From assembly GCA_051747265.1 (NCBI GenBank), contig JBNJFY010000010.1, forward strand, positions 62,001 through 126,000: a DNA stretch of 64,000 nucleotides, read 5' to 3'. The notes beneath the pieces are model-generated. The model worked only from the letters and a program-made list of their open reading frames with translations. It was not told the origin of the DNA and searched no databases. The DNA comes from JBNJFY01 sp051747265. GTDB taxonomy: Bacteria > Bacteroidota > Rhodothermia > Balneolales > Balneolaceae. The position numbers and the translations under genes were made by a program. This document shows positions 45,487 through 55,077 of the stretch, one piece after another (the stretch's first letter is position 1; the number at the start of each line of letters is the position of its first letter).

Positions 45487-47337
45487 ATGAACACGCCATT
45501 ATTTTTGAATCCTGTTTTTGCCAAACCCGCGGATGGCTCCGCAACCACTGCCCCCAAAAAAACAACCGGGGCAGAAGAAATCACTTGGGATCTTTCTGAT
45601 TTATATGACACCATGAATGATCCTCAATTAAAGGAGGACAAGCAGTCGGTCTTGCAGGAGGCTCAAGAGTTTTCGAGGAAATATCACGGCAACGTGGGCG
45701 CGCTGGATGCTGAAGGAATGCATGAGGCATTGCGGGAGTATGAGCAAATCCTTGAAAAAGTATATAAGATTAGATCCTTCGCGCATTTGCAGTGGGCAAC
45801 CAACACCGAAAATGCTTCCTATGGCAAATTCCTACAAGAAACTACAGAGCTGGCCTCTGAGCTGAGTCAGCAATTGGTGTTCTTTAATGTGGAATGGTTG
45901 GCTGTTTCAGATGTCAAAGCTCAAGAGATTATTGAGTCTGAACAACTCGCCGATTATAAACACCATCTGGAAACCTCCCGACAATATAAAGAGCATACAC
46001 TCAGCGAAGAGCAGGAGCAGGTAATGTCGGCAAAATCGGTGACCGGCCGAAATGCTTGGACACGATATTTCGATGAAACTTTGGGAGCCGCGCGTTTTGA
46101 GCTGGATGGTCAAGAATTAACCGAACAGGAAGCGCTAAGTAAACTTCATCAGCCCAATCGCGCCTTGCGTAAGCGGGCACAAGCCAGTTTGACGAATAAG
46201 TTCCAGGAGCTGAATCGCACGCTAACTTTTGTGTTTAATACATTATTGGCAGATAAAGCTACCAATGATAAGCTGCGTAAGTATGATCATTGGCTGGAAG
46301 CACGCAATTTATCCAACGAGATTGATGATCATACGGTGCAGACGCTGGTGGATACGGTGACCGATAGCTATCCGCTGGTGCAACGCTTTTACCGGCTTAA
46401 GAAAAAGCTGTTGGGCTATGATGAGCTATACGACTATGATCGATATGCGCCCATCATGGATAATGAAACACAAATTAGTTGGGATGAAGCCCGTGAAATG
46501 GTGATCAGTTCCTATACCGATTTTCATCCACGCATGGGAGAAATTGCCGATAAGTTTTTTGAAAATCAGTGGATTGATGCCGCTATTAGGCCCGGGAAAC
46601 GTGGGGGTGCATTCGCGGCAAGTACGGTACCTTCGGTTCACCCTTATGTATTGGTAAACTACGATGGCAATGTGCGTGATGTGCAAACGGTCGCTCATGA
46701 ATTGGGGCATGGCGTTCATCAGTATCTATCCCGGGATCAGGGATTATTTGAAGCGGATACCCCATTAACCACCGCCGAAACCGCATCTGTGTTTGGGGAA
46801 ATGTTGGTATTTCAAGACCTGATGCGATCGTTGGATGATCCCAAAGAACAATTAGCATTGTTAGTACGCAAAATTGACGATACCATTGCCACGGTTTATC
46901 GCCAGATATCTATGAACCGATTTGAGAATCGCATGCACAACGCGCGACGCGAACAGGGCGAATTATCCAGTGATCAATTCGCCAGCATGTGGCGTGAAAC
47001 GCAGGAAGCACTATACGGTGATTCAGTGACTCTTACTGAGGAATATGATATCTGGTGGAGCTATATTCCACACTTTTTGCATACGCCGGGTTATGTATAT
47101 GCTTATGCTTTTGGCGAATTGTTGGTCCTTGCTTTATATGAAGCTTACCAAGAATCCGAAGATGGGTTTGCCGATAAGTATATGGATATGCTTGCCGCTG
47201 GTGGGTCTGATTGGCCGGAAAATATCGTGTCTAAAGTAGGACTGGATATTACGGATTCTAACTTCTGGAAGAAGGGCATTACGGCCGTTGAGCAGATGAT
47301 TGAAAAAGCCGAGCAATTGGCCGAATCAATCGATTAG
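45487..47337 (+). CDS. pepF: M3-family oligoendopeptidase (PepF type)
   Basis: A 616-aa zinc metallopeptidase that degrades oligopeptides in the cytoplasm. The zinc-binding motif HELGHGVH has His404, Glu405 and His408, with a further Glu ligand in TTAETASVFGEM. The N-terminal helical domain and the helical C-terminal part (YIPHFLHTPGYVYAYAFGELL) fit the M3B family. About 35 extra residues (NPVFAKPADGSATTAPKK) precede the usual beginning (EEITWDLSDLY); they are not a signal peptide. ATG 45487 lies in an AT-rich leader without a strong Shine-Dalgarno. The next gene follows after 54 bp. Confidence 0.94.
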   Translation: MNTPLFLNPVFAKPADGSATTAPKKTTGAEEITWDLSDLYDTMNDPQLKEDKQSVLQEAQEFSRKYHGNVGALDAEGMHEALREYEQILEKVYKIRSFAHLQWATNTENASYGKFLQETTELASELSQQLVFFNVEWLAVSDVKAQEIIESEQLADYKHHLETSRQYKEHTLSEEQEQVMSAKSVTGRNAWTRYFDETLGAARFELDGQELTEQEALSKLHQPNRALRKRAQASLTNKFQELNRTLTFVFNTLLADKATNDKLRKYDHWLEARNLSNEIDDHTVQTLVDTVTDSYPLVQRFYRLKKKLLGYDELYDYDRYAPIMDNETQISWDEAREMVISSYTDFHPRMGEIADKFFENQWIDAAIRPGKRGGAFAASTVPSVHPYVLVNYDGNVRDVQTVAHELGHGVHQYLSRDQGLFEADTPLTTAETASVFGEMLVFQDLMRSLDDPKEQLALLVRKIDDTIATVYRQISMNRFENRMHNARREQGELSSDQFASMWRETQEALYGDSVTLTEEYDIWWSYIPHFLHTPGYVYAYAFGELLVLALYEAYQESEDGFADKYMDMLAAGGSDWPENIVSKVGLDITDSNFWKKGITAVEQMIEKAEQLAESID

Positions 47338-47391
47338 ACAACGGTATAAACGAGCTAACTAACTTATAGATTGGGCTTCAACCGATAATAG

Positions 47392-48918
47392 ATGAGCACA
47401 TTTAAGGAATCGATCGAGCGTAAACAACAACGCAATCGGGAATTGATGGGAGAGAAGCGCCAAGAGAAAGCGCTTCGGGAATTCAAAGAGGTGTTGGGAG
47501 ACTTGGTGGTGTTGCTTCGGCACTCTACGAATGTAGAGACCGCTTACCTTTACTGGGTGAATACGGCACGACGTCAGTTTGTGCTGGAGTCGAAGTCTAC
47601 CAAGTGCGAAAATACGATGTTCCAGGATCGCATCAATTTTGAGCAGCATTATTTGAATGAGTTTAAGGAGATAGAGGAACCCGTTCAGATTGAGATTGGG
47701 CGCCATATTCCCGCCGAATCCCTCAAACATTACTATGATGACGTTCCCGTCCGATATCTGACGCTGCTGCCCTTTATTAATAATGGTCAAACCGTGGCGA
47801 TTACAGTGCTGGAATCGCGGTATAACAATATGACCGAAGCGGATGAGGATGTGTTGCGTTCCTACATCAATGCTTTGGGAAACTTGTTAAACACCTACCT
47901 GGAAGTCAGTGACTTGTCCGAAGATCAGCAAGAGTGGGTTGAGTACGAAGAACGACTGGAACAGTTTGATACGCGTCTGCAACCATTCCCCCTGTTGCAA
48001 TCTCTGCTAAATCAGTTGCAAGAATATGTGCAAAAAGGGGGTGTATCTTTGCTATCGCAGGGCATGCAGGCCTGGAATGTAGTAATGAATTCCGATGCCG
48101 CATTTAATCCCCCGCCTATCGGATTACAGTTGGAAGAGCATACTATTGGCTATGACGCGCTTCAAACCGGACAACCGGAGTTTACTATTCACTTCAACAG
48201 TAACCCCAAACGGATATCTCCGCGAGAGCCCCAAAGCAGTGGAGCAACATTGGCTATCCCTTTGATGATTCGCGATCGCAGACAGGCCCTGGTGATGGTA
48301 TATGATGAAAATCCTCTGATATTTAAGGAGGCCACTAAGCATAAATTAACTAATTTGGTTCGCATGGCCGGGTTAAAAATCACCGCCGAAGTTACCGGTC
48401 GAACCGATCCGGATGAGCCTATATTGAGCAACCAATATCAGGCATATCATTCCGATGTTTGGGAATCGGTGTTGGAAACGGAATTGCTACGAGTTCGTGA
48501 AAGTGAGTCGGTTCCATATCACACGTGGTTAGCTTTTGTATCACCGGATGATGTCTCTGCCTTACGCACACAGTTGCGTCTGGATGACCTTGATGAGTTG
48601 CAGCAAGCACTAATAACCGAAATTAATCCGGCTAAATTCGGGATGCCCGGTTTAGTAGGGTTCCACTCCGATTATGTGTATGCGCTCGTTCTTCAGGGCA
48701 ACACCGAGGATATGGTAAAACAATGGTATCGGCATGTGAATCATGTACTGGAAAAACCGTTGAGTTTGAGTAATGGTAAGGAAATTCCGGTATCCTTAAC
48801 CGTTGGTTTTACCCGTTTGGATACAGATTATGCTTCCGTTCAAGATGTGGTTAAAGGTGCAAAAAAGGCGTTGGGAGAAGCCGTTAACCACACTGAGTTA
48901 AATGTGTATGAATATTGA
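47392..48918 (+). CDS. GAF-domain protein with degenerate GGDEF domain
   Basis: A soluble 508-aa protein. Two GAF-like regions are seen, about 20-170 (LLPFINNGQTVAITVLES, then a signalling helix) and about 200-335 (GATLAIPLMIRDRRQALVMVYDE). The C-terminal region (about 355-508) has the outline of a GGDEF cyclase (PVSLTVGFTRLDTDYASVQD, VVKGAKKALGEA), but where GGDEF should stand it reads GFHSDYVYALVL, so it cannot be an active diguanylate cyclase by the usual mechanism. It could be a nucleotide-binding sensor. It lies between the oligopeptidase and phosphopentomutase genes, 56 bp before the latter. Confidence 0.72.
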   Translation: MSTFKESIERKQQRNRELMGEKRQEKALREFKEVLGDLVVLLRHSTNVETAYLYWVNTARRQFVLESKSTKCENTMFQDRINFEQHYLNEFKEIEEPVQIEIGRHIPAESLKHYYDDVPVRYLTLLPFINNGQTVAITVLESRYNNMTEADEDVLRSYINALGNLLNTYLEVSDLSEDQQEWVEYEERLEQFDTRLQPFPLLQSLLNQLQEYVQKGGVSLLSQGMQAWNVVMNSDAAFNPPPIGLQLEEHTIGYDALQTGQPEFTIHFNSNPKRISPREPQSSGATLAIPLMIRDRRQALVMVYDENPLIFKEATKHKLTNLVRMAGLKITAEVTGRTDPDEPILSNQYQAYHSDVWESVLETELLRVRESESVPYHTWLAFVSPDDVSALRTQLRLDDLDELQQALITEINPAKFGMPGLVGFHSDYVYALVLQGNTEDMVKQWYRHVNHVLEKPLSLSNGKEIPVSLTVGFTRLDTDYASVQDVVKGAKKALGEAVNHTELNVYEY

Positions 48919-48974
48919 TGTCTAGTGTCCGAAGCAAAAGAAATTTTATAATTCATAATCGTTGATCATTGGTT

Positions 48975-50162
48975 ATGGCTGATGCTACTTCGCAGGGAAC
49001 ATTTTATGTAATTGTCATTGATGGTTTGGGAGTAGGAGCCCAGGAAGATGCCGCTGAATATGGGGATGCCAACGCCAACACCTTGGGACATGTAAGTGAA
49101 GTCACCGGATGTTCGTTGCCAAATTTAAAGCAGTTGGGTTTGGGCAACATTATTCCGTTGCACTCAATAGAACCGGTGCCCAAGCCATTGGCAGCCTATG
49201 GTAAAATGCGCGAGAAATCCACGGGGAAAGATTCCACTACGGGCCACTGGGAAATCGCCGGCATTCATATGCAAACCCCTTTTCCCACCTATCCGGAAGG
49301 ATTTCCAGAGTCGGTTATTGAATCGTTTTGTAATCTCATTGGGGTTGAATACGTGCTATGCAACAAACCCTATTCGGGCACAGAAGTTATTGCTGATTAT
49401 GGGGCCCAGCACTTGGAAACGGGGCAACCCATCGTTTACACCTCCGCGGATAGCGTATTTCAGGTGGCCGCCCATGTGGATGTGGTTTCCGTTGACCAGT
49501 TATATAAGTGGTGCGAAATAGCGCGCGAAAAAGTTTGTATTGGTGAACACGGGATAGGTCGGGTCATCGCTCGACCATTTAGAGGGGAACCGGGTAAGTT
49601 TGAACGCATATCTGATCAGCGACATGACTTTTCGCGCGTTCCCCCCAAGCCCAATCTGCTTTCCTTATTGGAAGATCATGATATTAAGCGGTATTCCATC
49701 GGAAAAATAATTGATCTGTTCGCTGAGCAAGGATTTACCCAATACCGGCGCACAAAAAGTAACGCGGAAGGGATCTCCCAGCTGCTGAGTCTAATGTCTG
49801 CGCAGATGGATGGATTTGTATTCGTTAATTTGATTGACACCGATCAAAAATACGGACATCGATTGGATCCAGACGGTTTTGCGTCTAGCTTGGAGGAGTT
49901 CGATCGTGCTTTGCCCGAAATCATCAAAAAATTGCGGCAGGAAGATGTATTGGTAATTACTGGGGATCATGGGAACGATCCTACGGTAGAAAGCACAGAT
50001 CATGCCCGTGAATTTACACCTTTATTGGTTTATCCGGTGCAGCGCGCGATTACCGAGAACTTGGGTATCCGTGATGGGTTTTATGATGTAGCCCAATCGG
50101 TAGCTGAATATTTTGCGCTGGAAGCTCCGTTTCCTGGGAAAGCCTTCGTGCAAAACAAGTAA
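48975..50162 (+). CDS. deoB: Phosphopentomutase
   Basis: Interconverts ribose or deoxyribose 1-phosphate and 5-phosphate in nucleoside salvage. It is an alkaline-phosphatase-superfamily enzyme of 395 aa. Visible metal-site and family motifs are VIVIDGLGVGA near the N-terminus, the nucleophile region STGKDSTTGHWEIAG, YTSADSVFQVAAH, NLIDTDQKYGHR and ITGDHGNDPT. ATG 48975 is chosen; a TTG two codons upstream is possible. No strong Shine-Dalgarno is visible. No other nucleoside catabolic gene is adjacent, so it is probably expressed with the GAF protein upstream or alone. Confidence 0.95.
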   Translation: MADATSQGTFYVIVIDGLGVGAQEDAAEYGDANANTLGHVSEVTGCSLPNLKQLGLGNIIPLHSIEPVPKPLAAYGKMREKSTGKDSTTGHWEIAGIHMQTPFPTYPEGFPESVIESFCNLIGVEYVLCNKPYSGTEVIADYGAQHLETGQPIVYTSADSVFQVAAHVDVVSVDQLYKWCEIAREKVCIGEHGIGRVIARPFRGEPGKFERISDQRHDFSRVPPKPNLLSLLEDHDIKRYSIGKIIDLFAEQGFTQYRRTKSNAEGISQLLSLMSAQMDGFVFVNLIDTDQKYGHRLDPDGFASSLEEFDRALPEIIKKLRQEDVLVITGDHGNDPTVESTDHAREFTPLLVYPVQRAITENLGIRDGFYDVAQSVAEYFALEAPFPGKAFVQNK

Positions 50163-50407
50163 TTTGAAAAAGTGGTACCTATATTGATTGAAATTTTGTA
50201 GATTAATAACCTTTTTACGTTATAAATTAGGCGTGGTACAGCAACAAAAAAGCCGAACTGTCGTTAAAGTCGATGTCTGTGGGCGGCGAACATAATCATG
50301 GTGGTCTGTTTTCCTGGATGCCCGGGAATGACCAGCGCGTGTTGCCAGCAGTTCATCAGAGATGACGGAACAGCATTATAATATTCACCAAAATCACTTA
50401 GTCTACT

Positions 50408-51262
50408 GTGGCTAAATCCAGCGGAATCTCTACTCGAGAGTCAGAATCCCTCGATCGTTATCTGCAAGAAATTGGAAAAGAAAAGCTAATTACCCCCGAA
50501 GAGGAGGTGCGATTAGCAAAAGAAATTCAAAAAGGCAGTCAAATTGCTTTGGAGAAGCTTACCAAGGCGAACCTTCGTTTTGTGGTTTCTGTGGCCAAGC
50601 AATATCAGAATCAAGGATTGTCACTTGGCGACTTGATTAACGAAGGAAACTTGGGGCTGATTAAAGCGGCCAAACGATTTGACGAAACCCGCGGTTTCAA
50701 ATTCATTTCCTATGCCGTTTGGTGGATTCGTCAGTCTATTCTGCAAGCACTTGCCGAACAGAGTCGAATTGTTCGACTTCCCTTGAACCGGGTCGGTGCA
50801 CTGAATAAAATCGGGAAACAACTTTCCAAGCTAGAACAGGAATACGAACGTGTTCCATCTGCAGCCGAGCTGGCTGAGAGTTTGGATATGACGGTTTCTG
50901 AAGTTGCTGATACCCTCAAAATTTCCGGTCGTCATCTATCCGTAGATGCTCCTTTTGCACAGGGAGAAGACAATCGTTTGTTGGATGTACTGGAAAATGA
51001 GGAAACGCCTGATCCTGACAATGATTTGATGGGCGAATCTTTGAAAGTCGAAATCGAACGAGCGCTATCTAAGCTTACCAGTCGCGAGGCTGAGGTGATT
51101 CGACTTTATTTCGGTATTGGTCGCGAGCATTCTCTTACACTGGAGGAGATCGGCGAACGGTTCGACCTCACCCGTGAGCGTGTCCGTCAGATTAAAGAAA
51201 AAGCGCTGCGTAAACTCCGTCACCACAACCGTAGTGCGGCGTTGCGGGCATATTTGGGGTAA
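50408..51262 (+). CDS. rpoD: Primary RNA polymerase sigma factor (short RpoD type)
   Basis: A 284-aa sigma-70 factor. Region 1.2 (SLDRYLQEIGKEKLITPEEE), region 2 with the -10 recognition helix (GFKFISYAVWWIRQSI), region 3 and region 4 with the -35 recognition HTH (TLEEIGERFDLTRERVRQI) are all present. Region 1.1 is absent, as in the major sigma factor of Bacteroidota and relatives, whose promoters use a TAnnTTTG -7 element. The GTG 50408 start matches the usual N-terminus of the family. It is a single-gene unit with its own terminator. Confidence 0.95.
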   Translation: MAKSSGISTRESESLDRYLQEIGKEKLITPEEEVRLAKEIQKGSQIALEKLTKANLRFVVSVAKQYQNQGLSLGDLINEGNLGLIKAAKRFDETRGFKFISYAVWWIRQSILQALAEQSRIVRLPLNRVGALNKIGKQLSKLEQEYERVPSAAELAESLDMTVSEVADTLKISGRHLSVDAPFAQGEDNRLLDVLENEETPDPDNDLMGESLKVEIERALSKLTSREAEVIRLYFGIGREHSLTLEEIGERFDLTRERVRQIKEKALRKLRHHNRSAALRAYLG

Positions 51263-51291
51263 TTGATTACCGTTAGATTTGGTTATTTTGA

Positions 51292-51324
51292 AAGGCTGTC
51301 CTTAAATAAAGGGCAGCCTTTTTT
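51292..51324 (+). terminator. Intrinsic terminator after rpoD
   Basis: AAGGCTGTCC and GGGCAGCCTT form a 10-bp stem (one mismatch) followed by TTTTTT. Confidence 0.85.
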
Positions 51325-51430
51325 GCGTTATGGTAATGCACAGCTTCATCTAATACGTGGGAAGATCTACTCTTGCGAATTATTTAAACCAACTATTTAG
51401 CTTCTGCGATATTCTACATTCACATATCTG

Positions 51431-54316
51431 TTGTTTGGGCTTCTATTCCTATTGGTTAGTGCCATTGGGGAGGCTCTTTCTGTACAAGCTCAGACCTTGT
51501 CTTTTCGCACCTATTCTATCGAACAGGGCTTAAGTGGATCGGTAGCTCATGAAGTACTGCAAGATCAAGACGGGTATGTTTGGATTGCTACTAATTATGG
51601 GCTGAGCCGTTTTGATGGCATTGATTTTATGAATTATGATCAGCAATCGGGTTTAAACAGCAAGAAAATATTTAGCCTTTACGAAGATGAGAAGGGAATA
51701 ATTTGGGCAGGAACCGATCATGGGATTAATCTGATTGATGGAGATTCGATTAAAACTCCGGCTCATTTTAATCGGCTTAGCAGAAGCTCAGTCATTAATA
51801 TCGAAGAGGATCAAGCGGGTGGAGTATGGATTGGTACGGATGGGGATGGAGCTTGGCATTGGACGAGTGATAATGGCTTGGAACAGTGGACCACTGAAGA
51901 TGGGCTTGGATCGAGTCGGGTTCGTGATGTAATTGTTGATCCCCATACAAAAACTATTTGGTTCGCTACCGATGAAGGGGTTTCCTATCGCAAAACCAAC
52001 CAAGAGGGGTTTACCACCTTGACCACTGCTGATGGATTACCCGGAAATAAAATTCGTGATTTATATCTCGCCGGCAGTGACAGCCTTTATATCGCGACGC
52101 GTAATGGTTTAGCGCTATGGAATGGCCGTGACTTTATGGTTCGTACTTCGCAGCACGGCTTGATTAATGATCGGATACAATCCATTGCAGCAGATGAATT
52201 AGGTGGGCTCTGGTTAGGCACTGAAGAAGGAGTCAGCTATTATTATGCAGATTCGTTTCACAATTATGCCATTGATCAAGGTCTGACCACAGAATATGTG
52301 CAACATGTGATGCTCGATGAGCAAGGGCATATCTGGTTTGCCACCTACGGGGGCGGAGTAAGCTATTTCTTGAATAACAACATTCAGAGTTTTAGCACTG
52401 ATCACGGACTTCCCAGTAATATGATCTCCGGGTTTGCTGAAATCCCCGATCAAGGGGTATGGGTGGCTACCTATGGCGGTGGAGTAGCTCAATATCAAGA
52501 GGGTAAAATCGTGGATATCCTCAACAAGCAAAGTGGCTTGGTTGATGATAAAGTGTATACGGTATATGGTGATTCTCAGAACCGACTTTGGATAGGGACA
52601 CGTTGGGGATTTAGTATTTATCAGAATAACGGATTCATCAATTTTGACACTTCTGAATTGCGACACCGAAAAGTGCGAAGTATCCTCGAAGACACCGTCC
52701 GTAATACCTTCTGGTTGGGAACGGATGGGAATGGATTAATACGCTACTACAATCAGCAGTTTACTTATATCGATACCACTTACGGGTTGATAAGTAGCAC
52801 GATATATGATATGGAATTGGATAATCGAGGCGACTTATGGGTGGCCACAGATAAAGGGTTGAGCCGATTCGACGGATCCGTATTTCAAAATTACACGATT
52901 GAGCAAGGATTGCCTAGTAATGGCGTGCTGGATATCCATAAAGATTTTATGGGGCACATGTGGTTTGCGACGTACGGCGGAGTTGCGGTACTGGATGGAC
53001 AGCGATTTCATTCCATTACCGAGCGACTTCCTTCCCGGGTTAACTATTTCATAGTATCTGATAATGAGGGAACGTACTGGGTGGGGACTAATCAGGGAGT
53101 GATACAATTGAAATTTGATGCCACTCAGTTGACCCAACGCATTCGAGCCCATGATTTTCAGATCCAGCTTTTGACTCATGAACAAGGCTTAGTTGCCGAT
53201 GAAACCAATGTTGGGGCCGGATTATATGATCAAGACAAAAATTTTTGGTTTGGTACGGTAGGTGGGTTAAGCAAAATGAAGGCTTCGGATGATCATAAGC
53301 AAATCCATGCTCCCCGGATCCATATTCAGAAAATATCGGTCTTTAATCAAACCTGGTTGTATGAGCAGGTTAAACGCCTAGAACTGAGTAGCAACGAAAA
53401 TTATGTCGAGATTAGCTTTACGGGTCTCGATTTTAGTGCTCCCCATCAATTACGCTTTGCCTATCGTTTGAAAAACGTGAATGAAGAATGGCAATATACC
53501 AATGAACGATCAGTATCTTTTTCAGCTCTGTCGCCCGATAACTATACCTTTGAAGTGAAAGCGCAAAATGCTGATGGAGTTTGGAGTACAAAAACGGCGA
53601 GCATTCAGTTTACTATTTTAGCTCCATTCTGGCAGCGATGGTGGTTCAGTGTGTTAATGGGCTTGCTGGTGTTGAGTATCATCTATTTTATCTATCGTTA
53701 TTATAGCATGCGTAAAATTGTGGATATTGAACGGATGCGCGTGCAAATCGCAAGCGATTTGCATGATGATGTGGGAGGCTCATTGACAGAAATCGCGCTC
53801 CAAACGGATCTTTTACGCACTCATGACCTACAAGAAGAGATGAAGGAGACATTAAAACAGATCGGTGAACAAAGTCGTCATGTGGTATCCAGCCTTGATG
53901 ATATTGTCTGGTCTATTGACGCCCGGAATGATTCGTTCGGTGATTTGACCGATCGTATGCAAGATTATGTTAATAATTTGTTCCGTAACAGGGATATCCA
54001 AGTGGTGTACCGTTTGGATGAATTAGACATGGGCGCGTCATTACCCGTCGAAATTCGTGAAAATATATACCTTATATTTAAAGAGGCGGTTAATAATGTA
54101 GCCAAACACTCTGATGCTACTGTACTGGAAATTGGATTACAGACAAATAAAAACTCCTATCAGCTAGTAATCAGGGATAATGGCAATAGCCAACAAAATG
54201 GTAGGAAAACTGGTCAAGGGTTGACCAATATGAAGATGCGTGCACGACGTATTGACGCAAAATTATCACTGAAAAATAAACAGGGGTTTACGGTTGAGGT
54301 AACCGGTTCCTTGTAG
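51431..54316 (+). CDS. Propeller-type sensor histidine kinase (HisKA_3)
   Basis: A membrane sensor of 961 aa. After the signal peptide (ending SVQAQ) come about 12-14 two-component propeller repeats (about 25-600; WIATNYGLSRFDG, WVATYGGGVAQY), a Y_Y_Y domain (about 625-725), a membrane helix (about 735-757), the HisKA_3 dimerisation domain with phospho-acceptor His778 in ASDLHDDVGGSLTEI, and an ATPase ending with GQGLTNMKMRARRI. The frame has no ATG at the start: TTG 51431 is listed, but CTG 51404, which adds LRYSTFTYL and gives the signal peptide a positive charge, is as likely. A NarL-type regulator follows after 13 bp, so the two form a complete two-component system. The target genes may be the lipoproteins downstream. 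Confidence 0.92.
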   Translation: MFGLLFLLVSAIGEALSVQAQTLSFRTYSIEQGLSGSVAHEVLQDQDGYVWIATNYGLSRFDGIDFMNYDQQSGLNSKKIFSLYEDEKGIIWAGTDHGINLIDGDSIKTPAHFNRLSRSSVINIEEDQAGGVWIGTDGDGAWHWTSDNGLEQWTTEDGLGSSRVRDVIVDPHTKTIWFATDEGVSYRKTNQEGFTTLTTADGLPGNKIRDLYLAGSDSLYIATRNGLALWNGRDFMVRTSQHGLINDRIQSIAADELGGLWLGTEEGVSYYYADSFHNYAIDQGLTTEYVQHVMLDEQGHIWFATYGGGVSYFLNNNIQSFSTDHGLPSNMISGFAEIPDQGVWVATYGGGVAQYQEGKIVDILNKQSGLVDDKVYTVYGDSQNRLWIGTRWGFSIYQNNGFINFDTSELRHRKVRSILEDTVRNTFWLGTDGNGLIRYYNQQFTYIDTTYGLISSTIYDMELDNRGDLWVATDKGLSRFDGSVFQNYTIEQGLPSNGVLDIHKDFMGHMWFATYGGVAVLDGQRFHSITERLPSRVNYFIVSDNEGTYWVGTNQGVIQLKFDATQLTQRIRAHDFQIQLLTHEQGLVADETNVGAGLYDQDKNFWFGTVGGLSKMKASDDHKQIHAPRIHIQKISVFNQTWLYEQVKRLELSSNENYVEISFTGLDFSAPHQLRFAYRLKNVNEEWQYTNERSVSFSALSPDNYTFEVKAQNADGVWSTKTASIQFTILAPFWQRWWFSVLMGLLVLSIIYFIYRYYSMRKIVDIERMRVQIASDLHDDVGGSLTEIALQTDLLRTHDLQEEMKETLKQIGEQSRHVVSSLDDIVWSIDARNDSFGDLTDRMQDYVNNLFRNRDIQVVYRLDELDMGASLPVEIRENIYLIFKEAVNNVAKHSDATVLEIGLQTNKNSYQLVIRDNGNSQQNGRKTGQGLTNMKMRARRIDAKLSLKNKQGFTVEVTGSL

Positions 54317-54329
54317 AGAGGTATGGAAT

Positions 54330-54962
54330 ATGATTACCGTAGGGATAGTAGAAGACCATAAGAAAATCCGTGATGTGATACAGCGTTATCTGGATATGCA
54401 AGACGACATGGCTTGCCCGGTAGCTGTGGATAGTGTAGAAGAGATGTTGGAATACCTGGAAGAACATGCCCAGCCCAATGTATTATTGATGGATATCCAA
54501 TTGCCGGGGATGTCAGGTATTGAAGGCATCCAAAAAATTCGCTCTACGTATCCGGAAATTGAAATTTTAATGCTGACCGTCTATCACGATTCGCATAAAA
54601 TTTTCAACTCCTTGACGGCAGGAGCATCTGGATATTTACTAAAACATACTGAACTACCCGAAATCAAGCAGGCTATCCAGGATCTGAAAGAGGGGGGAGC
54701 CCCTATGTCGCCTCAAATCGCCAGAAAAGTGATCAACTATTTTAAGGATCCTAAAGCAAAGGAAAAGCCTGAATCGGATCTCACCGATCGAGAGCAGGAT
54801 ATCGTTAATGGCTTAGTGGATGGGTTAAGTTATAAATTGATTGCGGATCGATACGATATTTCCATTGATACTGTCCGTTCACACATCCGAAATATTTACA
54901 AAAAGCTGCATGTGAATTCCAAGGCCGAGGTTATCGCCAAATCATTAAAGGGAGAGATTTAA
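54330..54962 (+). CDS. NarL/FixJ-family response regulator
   Basis: A 210-aa protein with an N-terminal receiver (acidic pocket E8-D9, phospho-acceptor Asp55 in LLMDIQLPGMSG, Lys in GYLLKHTE) and a C-terminal LuxR-type HTH (about 145-205, LTDREQDIVNGLVDGLSYKL and SIDTVRSHIRNIYKKLHV). It is 13 bp downstream of the HisKA_3 kinase, with AGAGAGGTATGGAAT before the ATG as ribosome binding site. It should be phosphorylated by that kinase and control transcription. Confidence 0.95.
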   Translation: MITVGIVEDHKKIRDVIQRYLDMQDDMACPVAVDSVEEMLEYLEEHAQPNVLLMDIQLPGMSGIEGIQKIRSTYPEIEILMLTVYHDSHKIFNSLTAGASGYLLKHTELPEIKQAIQDLKEGGAPMSPQIARKVINYFKDPKAKEKPESDLTDREQDIVNGLVDGLSYKLIADRYDISIDTVRSHIRNIYKKLHVNSKAEVIAKSLKGEI

Positions 54963-55077
54963 TATTAATTGGCTATTCACATGATAATGTTATAGCAACC
55001 TAACGGTTCCCCATATAGATTGTAAATGTAACAAGAGGGCTACTCAAAATGGTAGTGAAACTAAACGTGGGGGTATT

